Assembly: GCA_963710645.1 (NCBI GenBank)
Contig: CAVQBD010000009.1
Location: 1,364,001-1,428,000 of the forward strand
Source: FEB-10 sp963710645
GTDB taxonomy: Bacteria; Acidobacteriota; Thermoanaerobaculia; Thermoanaerobaculales; Sulfomarinibacteraceae
Direction: 5' to 3'
Length of the DNA: 64,000 bases
Below the pieces are notes generated by a model, which ran no database searches, was not told the DNA's origin, and worked only from the letters and a program-made list of their open reading frames with translations. Positions 41,284 to 48,677 of this stretch are shown here, piece by piece; the stretch's first letter is position 1, and every line of letters begins with the position of its first letter. The translations under genes and the position numbers were made by a program.

Positions 41284-42279
41284 ATGATCGAGGCGGACGG
41301 CAGCACCTCAAAGCCTGTGGCGGTGATCGCGTTCGGCGGTAACGCCCTTCTCCGGCCCACCGACCACGGAACCCAGGAGGAGCAGTTCACCCTCACCTGG
41401 AAGGCGACCCGATGGCTTTTTGAGATCATCCACCGCGGCTACGAGCTGGCAATCGTCCACGGCAACGGCCCGCAGGTTGGGAACATCATGATCCAGGTTG
41501 AGGAAGCCATCACCAAGATCCCGCCCCAGTCGCTGGATGTGGCGGTGGCCCAGACCCAGGGGTCCATGGGATTCATGCTCGCCAACCAGCTCAGAAACCG
41601 TTTCAACGAGGAGCAGCTGGAGAAGGACATCGCCGCGGTCTTGACCGAGGTGGTTGTGGACCGGGACGATCCGGCCTTCGAAAACCCCACCAAACCGGTG
41701 GGCCCGTTCTTCACCGCCTATCGGGCCAATCTCCTGATGCAGGAACAGGGCTGGCAGATGGTGGAGGAGCAGGGACGGGGCTGGCGCAAGGTGGTGCCGT
41801 CGCCAAGGCCGACGCGGATCCTCGGGTCGCGCATGCTGCATGGGATGATCCGAGACGGCTCGGTGGTGATCGCGGGCGGCGGCGGCGGGGTTCCGGTCTA
41901 CCAGGATGTGGGCGGCTACTTCCGGGGCGTGGAGGCGGTGATCGACAAGGACTATGTGGCGTCCATTCTCGCCCGCGATCTGGACGCTGATCTGTTCATC
42001 GTGCTCACCAACGTGCCCATGGTGGCAGAGCTCTACGGCCGACCGCAGCAGCGGTGGCTGCGCACCCTACCGGTGGATCACGCCCGTGAGATGTTGGCGG
42101 CCAACCAGTTTCCGCCGGGCTCCATGGGACCCAAGATCCGGGCCGCCATCCAGTTCGTAGAGGCAACCGGGAAGGAGGTCCTGATCACCGACGCCGAGCA
42201 CCTCAAAAAGGCCTTGGCTCGGGAGGCCGGGACCTTCATCGTTGCCGACGGTGAACTGGAGACCGCCACCCTACCCTGA
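41284..42279 (+). CDS. arcC: Carbamate kinase
   Basis: Forms ATP from carbamoyl phosphate in arginine fermentation, or acts in reverse. 331 residues, amino-acid-kinase fold. VIAFGGNALLRPTDHGTQEEQ, AIVHGNGPQVGNIMIQVEEA, VVIAGGGGGVPVYQDVGGYFRGVEAVIDKDYVASILA and PPGSMGPKIRAAIQFVEATGKEVLITD are characteristic. GGGAGG lies six bases before the ATG. Arginine deiminase is 4.6 kb away on the opposite strand and ornithine carbamoyltransferase is not present, so it is not a classical arc operon. Confidence 0.95.
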   Translation: MIEADGSTSKPVAVIAFGGNALLRPTDHGTQEEQFTLTWKATRWLFEIIHRGYELAIVHGNGPQVGNIMIQVEEAITKIPPQSLDVAVAQTQGSMGFMLANQLRNRFNEEQLEKDIAAVLTEVVVDRDDPAFENPTKPVGPFFTAYRANLLMQEQGWQMVEEQGRGWRKVVPSPRPTRILGSRMLHGMIRDGSVVIAGGGGGVPVYQDVGGYFRGVEAVIDKDYVASILARDLDADLFIVLTNVPMVAELYGRPQQRWLRTLPVDHAREMLAANQFPPGSMGPKIRAAIQFVEATGKEVLITDAEHLKKALAREAGTFIVADGELETATLP

Positions 42280-42280
42280 C

Positions 42281-42390
42281 CCCCACCCACCCAGAGACTA
42301 GGGTCTAGCCCCTAGCTGCTAGTCCGAGTTCCGAGTTCAGGGATTTTCCAATTCTTTCGGTCTTGGATCAACCCGGAACCCGGAACGCCT
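42281..42390. repeat. Heptad repeat module (CTAGCCC / GAGTTCC), inverted arms
   Basis: CCCACCCACCC box, then GACTAGG, GTCTAGC, CCCTAGC and GAGTTCC, GAGTTCA 7-bp steps, and after a core AACCCGG, AACCCGG, AACGCC in inverted sense. Separates arcC from waaA. Confidence 0.7.
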
Positions 42391-42415
42391 ATCGGTGAGG
42401 GTATCCTTGCCGGTG

Positions 42416-43696
42416 ATGGCCGCCATCAGCCTTTGGCTCTACCGAGTGCTCTTCCGCCTGTTGCTCCCTGTGGCCGTGCCCGTGCTGTGGCTGCGCGACC
42501 GGCTTGGCGGCAAGAGTCGCCCCTCCTTCCGGGCCCGCATGACGCCCGCCGTGCCCGATGTCGAGCCGGGTGGGATATGGATACAGGCGGTGTCGGTGGG
42601 CGAGGTGGAACTCAGTCGGCGACTGGTCAAGGAACTGCGCGAACGGCAACCGGAGCTCCCGATGGTGGTCACAGCGACCACCGCCACCGGTCTGGCGCTG
42701 GCCAGCCGGAACATGACCGGCGAGGCGGCGGTCATGGCCTGTCCGCTGGATCTTCCCGGTGCGGTGTCGAAAGTCTTCGACGGTATCCAACCGCGGCTGC
42801 TGGTGTTGGTGGAGACCGAGCTCTGGCCCGAGATGATGCACCAGGCCTCCAAACGGGGGGTTTCGGTGGCGGTGGTCAACGGCAGGTTGTCCGACGCCTC
42901 GGTGGCGCGATACCGGCAATTGGGCCGTATCATGAGACCACTCCTCGAACCGCTGTCCCTGGTACTGGTTCGGGATGGACGAGATGGGTTGAGATTCTCC
43001 TCCTTGGGCATTCCCGAGGACCGCATAAGGGTCACCGGAAATATCAAGTACGACCTCGAGCCGGATCCCGAGCCTCTGGCCTGGCTGGAGCGAGCCCGGT
43101 CCCTGGCTGGTGGTCGACCGGTGGTGGTGGCCGGTTCCACCATGGACGGCGAGGAGGGGCTGGTGCTCGATGCGGTGGCGCCTGCCCCAGGCCAGGGACC
43201 GCCCCCGTTCCTGATTCTGGCGCCGCGCCATCCGGAGCGATTCTCCGTGGTGGCTGAAATGCTCGAGCAGCGGGGGATCGCGTTCGTACGCCGCAGCGAG
43301 GAGGATGGCGGTGGGAAACCCGCCGATGTCTTTCTGTTGGATACCATCGGCGAGCTCGCCAGGGCCTACGGGCTGGGTTCGGTGGCCTTTGTGGGAGGAT
43401 CATTGGTGGCCACCGGAGGCCATAACCCGCTGGAGCCCGCGGTGTGGGGGGTTCCGGCGCTGAGCGGCCACCACGTTTTCAACTTCAAGGAGGTGTATGA
43501 CGAGATGGTGGCGGCGGGCGCCGCTCGGCTGGTGAGTGATGGTGCCCAACTCTCGTCCGCGATCTCCGAGTGGCTGGCGAACCCGGATGAGGCGCGGACC
43601 GCGGGTTCGGCCGGGCGACGGGTGGTGGAGCAGAATCGAGGGGCCACAACTCGCACCGTGGATGCCCTCCTCGATCTGATGGATCGGGGGAATTAG
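42416..43696 (+). CDS. waaA: 3-deoxy-D-manno-octulosonic acid transferase
   Basis: GT30 enzyme that adds Kdo to lipid A precursor at the inner membrane. 426 residues with an N-terminal hydrophobic anchor (LYRVLFRLLLPVAVPVLWL). GGIWIQAVSVGEVELSRRLV, LVLVETELWPEMM, VVNGRLSDASVARYRQ, RVTGNIKYD, VVVAGSTMDGEEGLVLDA and GGHNPLEPAVWGVPALSGHHVFNFKEV are the family blocks. ATG 42416 is preferred; GTG 42395 would add seven residues. First gene of a lipid A cluster with lpxK and an acyltransferase. Confidence 0.96.
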   Translation: MAAISLWLYRVLFRLLLPVAVPVLWLRDRLGGKSRPSFRARMTPAVPDVEPGGIWIQAVSVGEVELSRRLVKELRERQPELPMVVTATTATGLALASRNMTGEAAVMACPLDLPGAVSKVFDGIQPRLLVLVETELWPEMMHQASKRGVSVAVVNGRLSDASVARYRQLGRIMRPLLEPLSLVLVRDGRDGLRFSSLGIPEDRIRVTGNIKYDLEPDPEPLAWLERARSLAGGRPVVVAGSTMDGEEGLVLDAVAPAPGQGPPPFLILAPRHPERFSVVAEMLEQRGIAFVRRSEEDGGGKPADVFLLDTIGELARAYGLGSVAFVGGSLVATGGHNPLEPAVWGVPALSGHHVFNFKEVYDEMVAAGAARLVSDGAQLSSAISEWLANPDEARTAGSAGRRVVEQNRGATTRTVDALLDLMDRGN

Positions 43697-43803
43697 GTGG
43701 GCTTGGTCGGTTCCGGGTTCCGAGTTCCGAGTTTCGAGTTGATTCAATGGATGGGTGGAGGAGAACCCGGAACCCGAAACTCGGAACCCGGAACGTCGGT
43801 CGG
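43697..43803. repeat. Heptad repeat module (GAGTTCC / AACCCGG), inverted arms
   Basis: GGTTCCG, GGTTCCG, AGTTCCG, AGTTTCG, AGTTGAT steps, a GGATGGGTGGAGG core, then AACCCGG, AACCCGA, AACTCGG, AACCCGG, AACGTCGG. The arms are near-exact reverse complements and would make a hairpin of about 30 bp between waaA and lpxK. Confidence 0.8.
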
Positions 43804-43812
43804 GACACGGCG

Positions 43813-44829
43813 ATGAACTGGAAGACCTTGTTTCTGCCGTTGACCCCGCTGTATTCAGCGGTGGTGAGGGCCCGAGCGGCAGCCTACGCCGGGGGTTTGT
43901 TTCCAGAGCACCGGCTTGGGGTCCCCGTGGTGTCCGTGGGAAACCTCACCTTCGGTGGCACCGGCAAGACACCAACCGTGGTGGCCTTGGCCCGGGATCT
44001 CGTGCAACGGGGAATGCGGCCGGCGATTCTGACCCGCGGTTACAAACGGAGTATTGCCGAGCCGATGGTGATCGTGGGACCCGATCACACCCTGGAAGTG
44101 GAACAGACGGGGGACGAGCCGCTGGAAATGGCCGGCCGTCTTCCCGGCGTGCCCATCGTGGTGGATGCCGACCGGGTGCGTGGAGGCCGTGTGGCCATCG
44201 AGACCGGAGCGGACATTCTGCTGTTGGACGACGGTTTCCAGCATCTCCGGCTGGCACGGGATCTGAACCTGGTGTTGGTGGACGCCGGAGACCCCTGGGG
44301 TGGCGGACAGTTGCCGCCCCGGGGCCGCCTCCGTGAGCCTCTCCAGGGGCTAACGAGGGCCTCCGCTGTGCTGGTGACAAAGGTGGCGGGGCCCGATGAT
44401 CCGGCCCTCACCGAGATCCAGCGGAGGGTTTCGACCGTTGCCGGGGAGATTCCCCTATTCGCGGCTCAGATGTCGATCAGCAGGGTGCGGACCGCAGACG
44501 GCTGGAAGCCGCCGGGAGTCCTGGATGGTCAGCCGGTGGTGGCATTCGCCGGTCTCGGTCGTCCTGGAGGCTTTGTGCAGCTGATAGGGGATGCCGGCGC
44601 TCGAGTTGTGGCCCACCGGTGGTTTGCCGACCACCACCGCTACACCGACACCGAGCTGGAGGAGGTGGTGGCCCAGGCCCAACGCCAGGGAGCCGTGGCG
44701 GTGACCACGGGCAAGGACGCTGTCAAGCTGCCTGGGGAAGCCGCGGTCTGGGTGGTGGAGGCCGAGATGGTGCCGGTGAATGGGAGCTGGGACGAGCTGT
44801 GGCGGCTGTTGCCGAAAGGTGGGTCATGA
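43813..44829 (+). CDS. lpxK: Tetraacyldisaccharide 4'-kinase
   Basis: Phosphorylates the 4' position of lipid A precursor at the inner-membrane face. 338 residues. Walker A SVGNLTFGGTGKTPTVVALA has Lys52; ILTRGYKRSI, GDEPLEMAGRLPGVPIVVDADRVRGG and the catalytic LLDDGFQHLRLARDLNLVLVD follow. The frame is open upstream through repeat DNA; ATG 43813 gives the membrane-associated N-terminus. It overlaps the acyltransferase gene by ATGA. Confidence 0.96.
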   Translation: MNWKTLFLPLTPLYSAVVRARAAAYAGGLFPEHRLGVPVVSVGNLTFGGTGKTPTVVALARDLVQRGMRPAILTRGYKRSIAEPMVIVGPDHTLEVEQTGDEPLEMAGRLPGVPIVVDADRVRGGRVAIETGADILLLDDGFQHLRLARDLNLVLVDAGDPWGGGQLPPRGRLREPLQGLTRASAVLVTKVAGPDDPALTEIQRRVSTVAGEIPLFAAQMSISRVRTADGWKPPGVLDGQPVVAFAGLGRPGGFVQLIGDAGARVVAHRWFADHHRYTDTELEEVVAQAQRQGAVAVTTGKDAVKLPGEAAVWVVEAEMVPVNGSWDELWRLLPKGGS

Positions 44830-45755
44830 GCAGGCAACGATCGGAGTTCCGCAACCGGGCGGAGTATGGCGCCTACCGCACCGTGCGCGCGCTGGCGGGG
44901 TCGCTCGGACCGAGGTCGCTGGCCAGCCTCGGGGCTGGCGTGGGCCAACTCTTCCTAGCCACCGGCGCCCGTCGACGCGAGATCCTCGAATTCAATCTCG
45001 CGCTGGCCTACCCGGAGAAGAGTCAGGAGGAGCGGCAGGTCCTCGGCCGCGAGGTGGCCCGCCACTTCGGCAGGGTGGCGCTGGACACCCTCCGGCTCCA
45101 GCGGGCGGATCCTGAGGTCCTCATGGCCGGAGTCGATGTCAGCGGTGAGGAGCACGCGGAGGCCGCCTTTGGGCTCGGACGGGGGGTGCTCTTTCTGACC
45201 GCCCACATCGGCATGTGGGAGGTGGCCGGTCTGGTGGCGGGCAGACTCCTGCCGGGAAAGGTGCTGGCGGTGAATCGCCCCCTGGATAACCCGCTATTGG
45301 AAGAGGACGTCATTCGCTTTCGACGGCGGTTCGGCAACGAGCCTCTCGGCAAAAAGAACATCCTGCGGGGAATTCTGCAACACCTGCAACACCAGGGCTC
45401 GGTGGGCTTTCTCATAGATCAGCGGGTTGATCCGTCAGTGGGTGTGGAGGTTCCGTTCTTCGGCGAACCTGCCTGGACCCACCCGATCATCGCCCGGATC
45501 GTGCGCAAGACCATGACGCCGGTGGTGCCCGCCTTTGCGCTGTGGGAAGGCCCCGGGAAGTACTCCGTGACCTGCCTCGAACCGGTGATTCCCGACACCT
45601 TGAGCGCGGCGGAGCTCGAGGATGTGGCCATGACCGCCAGATTTTCCCAGATCACCGAACAGGTCATCCGGCGCCGGCCGGAGCAGTGGTTGTGGTTCCA
45701 CGATCGGTGGCGGAATCTCCGCCTTGAGAGTCAAAAGTCAAGAGTCGAAAATTAA
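44826..45755 (+). CDS. Lipid A biosynthesis lauroyl/myristoyl acyltransferase (LpxL/HtrB family)
   Basis: Transfers a secondary acyl chain to Kdo-lipid A. 309 residues; the catalytic HX4E is His127-Glu132 in FLTAHIGMWEVAG. VLAVNRPLDNPLLEEDVIRFRRRFG, GFLIDQRVDPSVGVEVPFFGEPAWTH and RRRPEQWLWFHDRWRN are typical. Chain position (LpxL or LpxM) cannot be told. Starts inside the lpxK stop (ATGA). The last nine residues (ESQKSRVEN) and the stop are translated from the GAGAGTC/AAAAGTC heptad array, so the C-terminus varies from the family end WRN. Confidence 0.94.
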   Translation: MSRQRSEFRNRAEYGAYRTVRALAGSLGPRSLASLGAGVGQLFLATGARRREILEFNLALAYPEKSQEERQVLGREVARHFGRVALDTLRLQRADPEVLMAGVDVSGEEHAEAAFGLGRGVLFLTAHIGMWEVAGLVAGRLLPGKVLAVNRPLDNPLLEEDVIRFRRRFGNEPLGKKNILRGILQHLQHQGSVGFLIDQRVDPSVGVEVPFFGEPAWTHPIIARIVRKTMTPVVPAFALWEGPGKYSVTCLEPVIPDTLSAAELEDVAMTARFSQITEQVIRRRPEQWLWFHDRWRNLRLESQKSRVEN

Positions 45756-45815
45756 GAGTCCCTTTCGCGATCGGAACACCAACTTTCGACTTTCAACCTT
45801 CGACTTTCGACTCGA
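45722..45815. repeat. Heptad inverted repeat encoding both flanking C-termini
   Basis: GAGAGTC, AAAAGTC, AAGAGTC, GAAAATT, AAGAGTC steps on the left face GACTTTC, AACCTTC, GACTTTC, GACTCGA on the right. The left arm encodes the end of the LpxL-type protein; the right arm, read on the minus strand, encodes VESKVEG and the stop of the SGNH hydrolase. Confidence 0.85.
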
Positions 45816-46836
45816 CCTGTTGGATCAGTTCCCAGAGTCTTTGAGCGAGATGGCGGTGGCCGTTGGCGGTGATGTGGTCATCGAGAAGGAAGAACAGATC
45901 CGGACCCAGCTCCGCCGCCAGGTCCACCACCACCATCCGCTCGATGTGCGGGGGGGCCTCGGACGCCGCGATGGTCTGCCGGAGCGCCGGGATGAAGAGC
46001 CGTCCGTGCCGGTTGAAGCTGTTGAGTTCGAAGACGATGATCTGGAGACGACTCAGGTCCACCGGACCGTTGATGAGGACGTTGAGGAAGAGGTCGGCTT
46101 GTCGGAATTGGTTGACGGGGTCTGCCGGGTCGGGGTGGTCCGGGGCTGGAGGTCCGAGCCCGAGCCCCCTGCCGAGCAGGGTCAAGCTGTAGCGTCCGGG
46201 CCAGTAGCGTTTCATGCGGCGATAGTTTGCCACCGCCTCGGTGTAGCCTTCGCGACTCTGGACCTGGAACTGGGGTCCTGCACGCTCGAAGGCCAGGTTT
46301 TCGAAGTAGTCGTTGTTGCAGAACTGGATCACCAGGAAACGCGCCGCGCTCAGATCGAGGCTTCCCAACAGCCGCAGCTGGCGTGCGGTGCCGTATGAGG
46401 CGACGGCAGTGTTGAGCACCCTGCACCCGGAAAGATCTTCCAGGACCTGGGGGAACGCCTCGTCCTGCTCCACGCCCCAGCCCATGGCGAATGAGTCACC
46501 CACCACCACGATCTCCGGCCCATCCAGCGAGGCCTCGTCGTCTCGCAGCCCCAGTGGGTTGACCCGGTAGCCGGTGTCGAACTCGGTGTTGGAGAATCGG
46601 AAGCTGCCCGGTTTGAGCGTGTAACCCAGACGGTCGTCCCAGCGCGCCGCAACATCCTCGAACTGAATCATGTTGCGGTCGAGCATGTAGAGTTCGCGGC
46701 CGATGGCGGCCAGAGGAGGCGCCACGGCCAGCGCCGGCTGATGTCTCAAAAGCAGCAAGACGAGTTCGAGCCCCACCAGGGAGACCAGGACGGTCACCGA
46801 GAAAAAACGAATCCGCTTGGTCAGGGTGCCGGACAT
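45793..46836 (-). CDS. Membrane-anchored SGNH hydrolase-like protein
   Basis: 347 residues with one N-terminal membrane helix (FFSVTVLVSLVGLELVLLLL). The GDSL block is VVVGDSFAMGWGVEQDEAFPQVLE, the oxyanion region is NTAVASYGTARQLRLL, the asparagine block FLVIQFCNNDYFENL, and the late Asp-His pair DDHITANGHRHLAQRLW. All four blocks are present, so it is probably an active extracytoplasmic esterase or acetylhydrolase, substrate unknown. The last residues VESKVEG come from a heptad repeat. Starts 6 bp after arcA with GAGGAA upstream, so it is in its operon. Confidence 0.88.
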   Translation of the reverse strand: MSGTLTKRIRFFSVTVLVSLVGLELVLLLLRHQPALAVAPPLAAIGRELYMLDRNMIQFEDVAARWDDRLGYTLKPGSFRFSNTEFDTGYRVNPLGLRDDEASLDGPEIVVVGDSFAMGWGVEQDEAFPQVLEDLSGCRVLNTAVASYGTARQLRLLGSLDLSAARFLVIQFCNNDYFENLAFERAGPQFQVQSREGYTEAVANYRRMKRYWPGRYSLTLLGRGLGLGPPAPDHPDPADPVNQFRQADLFLNVLINGPVDLSRLQIIVFELNSFNRHGRLFIPALRQTIAASEAPPHIERMVVVDLAAELGPDLFFLLDDHITANGHRHLAQRLWELIQQVESKVEG

Positions 46837-46842
46837 GGTTCC

Positions 46843-48114
46843 TCAGGCCGGATCATCCCGCACGAGCGGGTGGGTCAGACAGTGGGGTCCGCCCCGTGCC
46901 CTCGAGATCTCGTGGCTGGCCAGCAGCAGACAGGTGCGCCCGGCATCGTCCAGCCGGACCTCCTCTCGGCCCAGCAGGATGTCCTCGGAGTCCACAATCC
47001 GCCAGCCGCGCCGGTCAAGCTCCTCCACGGTGGCCACGTTGCGGTCATAAAGGGCGATGACTCCCGGCGCGAGAGCGACAGCGTTGGCGCCGTCGGTCCA
47101 CTGTTCCCGTTGCTGGGCCACTGGGTCCGAGCCGCCGCACGGTATCGGCTCGAGGTCGACCCCGCGCGCGGCCAATGCCGACAGCAAGTCACCGCGGTGG
47201 ACGGGTTGGGGATCACCGGCATGAAGGTCCACCTCCCAGGTCGTCGCGGTCTCGCGACCCTCCGAGTCAAAAAGTGGCGAGAACATCAGCGCTGCATCTC
47301 GGTCCACCTGGGTCACCACGGTGTCGAGGTGCATGTAGGCGCGGCGGTGGGGCAGGCCCACGATCTCGAGCCATCGCGGTCCCCTTTCGATCCCGGCCAG
47401 GGCACGGCCCAGCATGGAGATGGCGGGCCGATTGGTGCGCTCTGAAAGACCAATGGCCACCACCTCGTCGGACAACACCAGCACGTCGCCACCTTCCAGG
47501 TTTGGGCGCTGGAACGCGAGGTGGTGGACGTCCTCGGTTGACGGTTGCAGCGGGTCCAGGATCACCGGCGCCTGCCTCAGCACGGGGTGAAACTGGAAAA
47601 TGCACCGCGCAAGCAGACCTTCACGCCATCGCGCGGGGGTGGCCATGGCGGAGAAAACAACCCCGTCACCCAGCACGATCTGGGGATCTCGCTGGAAGCA
47701 CCAGTTGGGCAGCGGCGGCAGTTCGAAGATGTCGGCGACTTCGACCCCGCGACCCGCTGTCGGCTGGAGCAGACCGGTCACCAAAGCACTCGTCGCGTCC
47801 TCGGGCGACAGCTCCGCCACGGCTTTCCGGAGGCCGGGTGGGGTTTCGGGGCGGAGCACCTTCCACAGCCAGGACCTGGCCTCCTCCTGGGCAAGGCTTT
47901 CGACCAGCAGATCCTGCGCCTCCACGACGTCCACGCCCAGCAGTTGCAGCAGTCGACGGAAGCGGCCGTGTTCCTCTCGTGCCCGCTCGCCGAACAGGAT
48001 GTCGTCGAAGAGCAGGTCCTCCATCATGGAGGGCACCATGCGGTCCACCTCCGGGCCGGGTTCGTGGACCAGGACCTTTCTCAGCCTTCCGATCTCCGAT
48101 GTCACGTGCAGCAT
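46843..48114 (-). CDS. arcA: Arginine deiminase
   Basis: Hydrolyses arginine to citrulline and ammonia. 423 residues. SEIGRLRKVLVHEPGPEVDRMVP opens the guanidine-modifying fold; PNWCFQRDPQIV, RPNLEGGDVLVLSD and YMHLDTVVTQVD carry the substrate acids and histidine, and RGGPHCLTHPLVRDD contains the nucleophilic cysteine near the C-terminus. The first ATG with a family-like N-terminus is 48114. First gene of a two-gene unit with the SGNH hydrolase. Carbamate kinase is nearby but on the other strand, and no citrulline-processing arcB is seen. Confidence 0.95.
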   Translation of the reverse strand: MLHVTSEIGRLRKVLVHEPGPEVDRMVPSMMEDLLFDDILFGERAREEHGRFRRLLQLLGVDVVEAQDLLVESLAQEEARSWLWKVLRPETPPGLRKAVAELSPEDATSALVTGLLQPTAGRGVEVADIFELPPLPNWCFQRDPQIVLGDGVVFSAMATPARWREGLLARCIFQFHPVLRQAPVILDPLQPSTEDVHHLAFQRPNLEGGDVLVLSDEVVAIGLSERTNRPAISMLGRALAGIERGPRWLEIVGLPHRRAYMHLDTVVTQVDRDAALMFSPLFDSEGRETATTWEVDLHAGDPQPVHRGDLLSALAARGVDLEPIPCGGSDPVAQQREQWTDGANAVALAPGVIALYDRNVATVEELDRRGWRIVDSEDILLGREEVRLDDAGRTCLLLASHEISRARGGPHCLTHPLVRDDPA

Positions 48115-48129
48115 CCCGGGACGTCCTCG

Positions 48130-48345
48130 CTGCGGGACGAGGGGCTCGAGGCTAGGGTCTGGGGGCTCGTAGCGCCAACTCTCCCGCGTTTTCAGGGGAC
48201 CATGATAGAAGGTCGGAGGTTCAGAGTTAAAAGTTCAACGTTGAAGGTTGAAAGGCCGCCCGCCTTCCGGGTCCGATCGAAGAACGAAGAAACAAGAACG
48301 AAGCTCCCCGCCCGTTGAATTCGTTGAATGACCGGGAGGTGACCT
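48130..48345. repeat. Three heptad arrays with G-rich boxes
   Basis: 48132-48165 has GGGGCTC/GAGGCTA words. 48219-48245 has GTTCAGA, GTTAAAA, GTTCAAC, GTTGAAG, GTTGAAA. 48288-48306 has GAAGAAC, GAAGAAA, CAAGAAC, GAAGCTC. Boxes GCCGCCCGCC and CCCGCCC lie between. Part of the 563-bp arcA-purB spacer, which contains no gene. Confidence 0.7.
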
Positions 48346-48351
48346 ATTCAA

Positions 48352-48425
48352 TGCCGCGAAGGCAACTGATCGCTGCCCCTGATTGCTGTTCCCTGTCCCC
48401 GTCCCTGAACGCTGTCGCTGCCGTC
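48352..48425. repeat. Degenerate heptad array (CAGGGAC family, minus sense)
   Basis: On the minus strand CAGCGTT, CAGGGAC, GGGGACA, GGGAACA, GCAATCA, GGGGCAG, CGATCAG follow at 7-bp spacing. A related array lies at 51030-51110 in plus sense. Confidence 0.5.
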
Positions 48426-48429
48426 TGGA

Positions 48430-48605
48430 TCCGGGCTCGGGCGTACGCTTCGATTCGCTGACTTCGATGCGTCCATCTCCCAACCGCGATCCCCGAGGGA
48501 GCCCGGTACACACTTGTGCGGTAACCGACGGCTGTCAGACTCCCGATGATCCCGGACCGCACAAGCATGTACCCGGCACGCCCGCCCATCGAGCACTCTC
48601 GTGCT
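48430..48605 (-). repeat. Structured repeat element, copy E
   Basis: Read on the minus strand: GGGCGGGCGTGCC, a stem of about 18 bp (48554-48575 with 48502-48521, core ACCGCACAAG), then CTCGGGGATCGCGGTTGGGA and GATGGACGCATCGAAGTCAGC. Longest stem of the family. Followed by a CTCCTGGTGGGTGGGGG box and a short heptad array up to 48655. Confidence 0.7.
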
Positions 48606-48607
48606 CC

Positions 48608-48661
48608 TGGTGGGTGGGGGCTCTCGGCCCCAGCCCCTAGCCCCGAGTCCCTCGCTATACT
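48608..48661 (+). promoter_or_regulatory. Heptad module abutting the purB -10 box
   Basis: GGTGGGTGGGGG, then CTCTCGG, CCCCAGC, CCCTAGC, CCCGAGT steps run straight into CGCTATACT (TATACT at 48656-48661), a good extended -10 for purB 17 bp before its ATG. Any -35 would lie in repeat DNA. Confidence 0.5.
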
Positions 48662-48677
48662 GTTCCCGGGGGACCCA

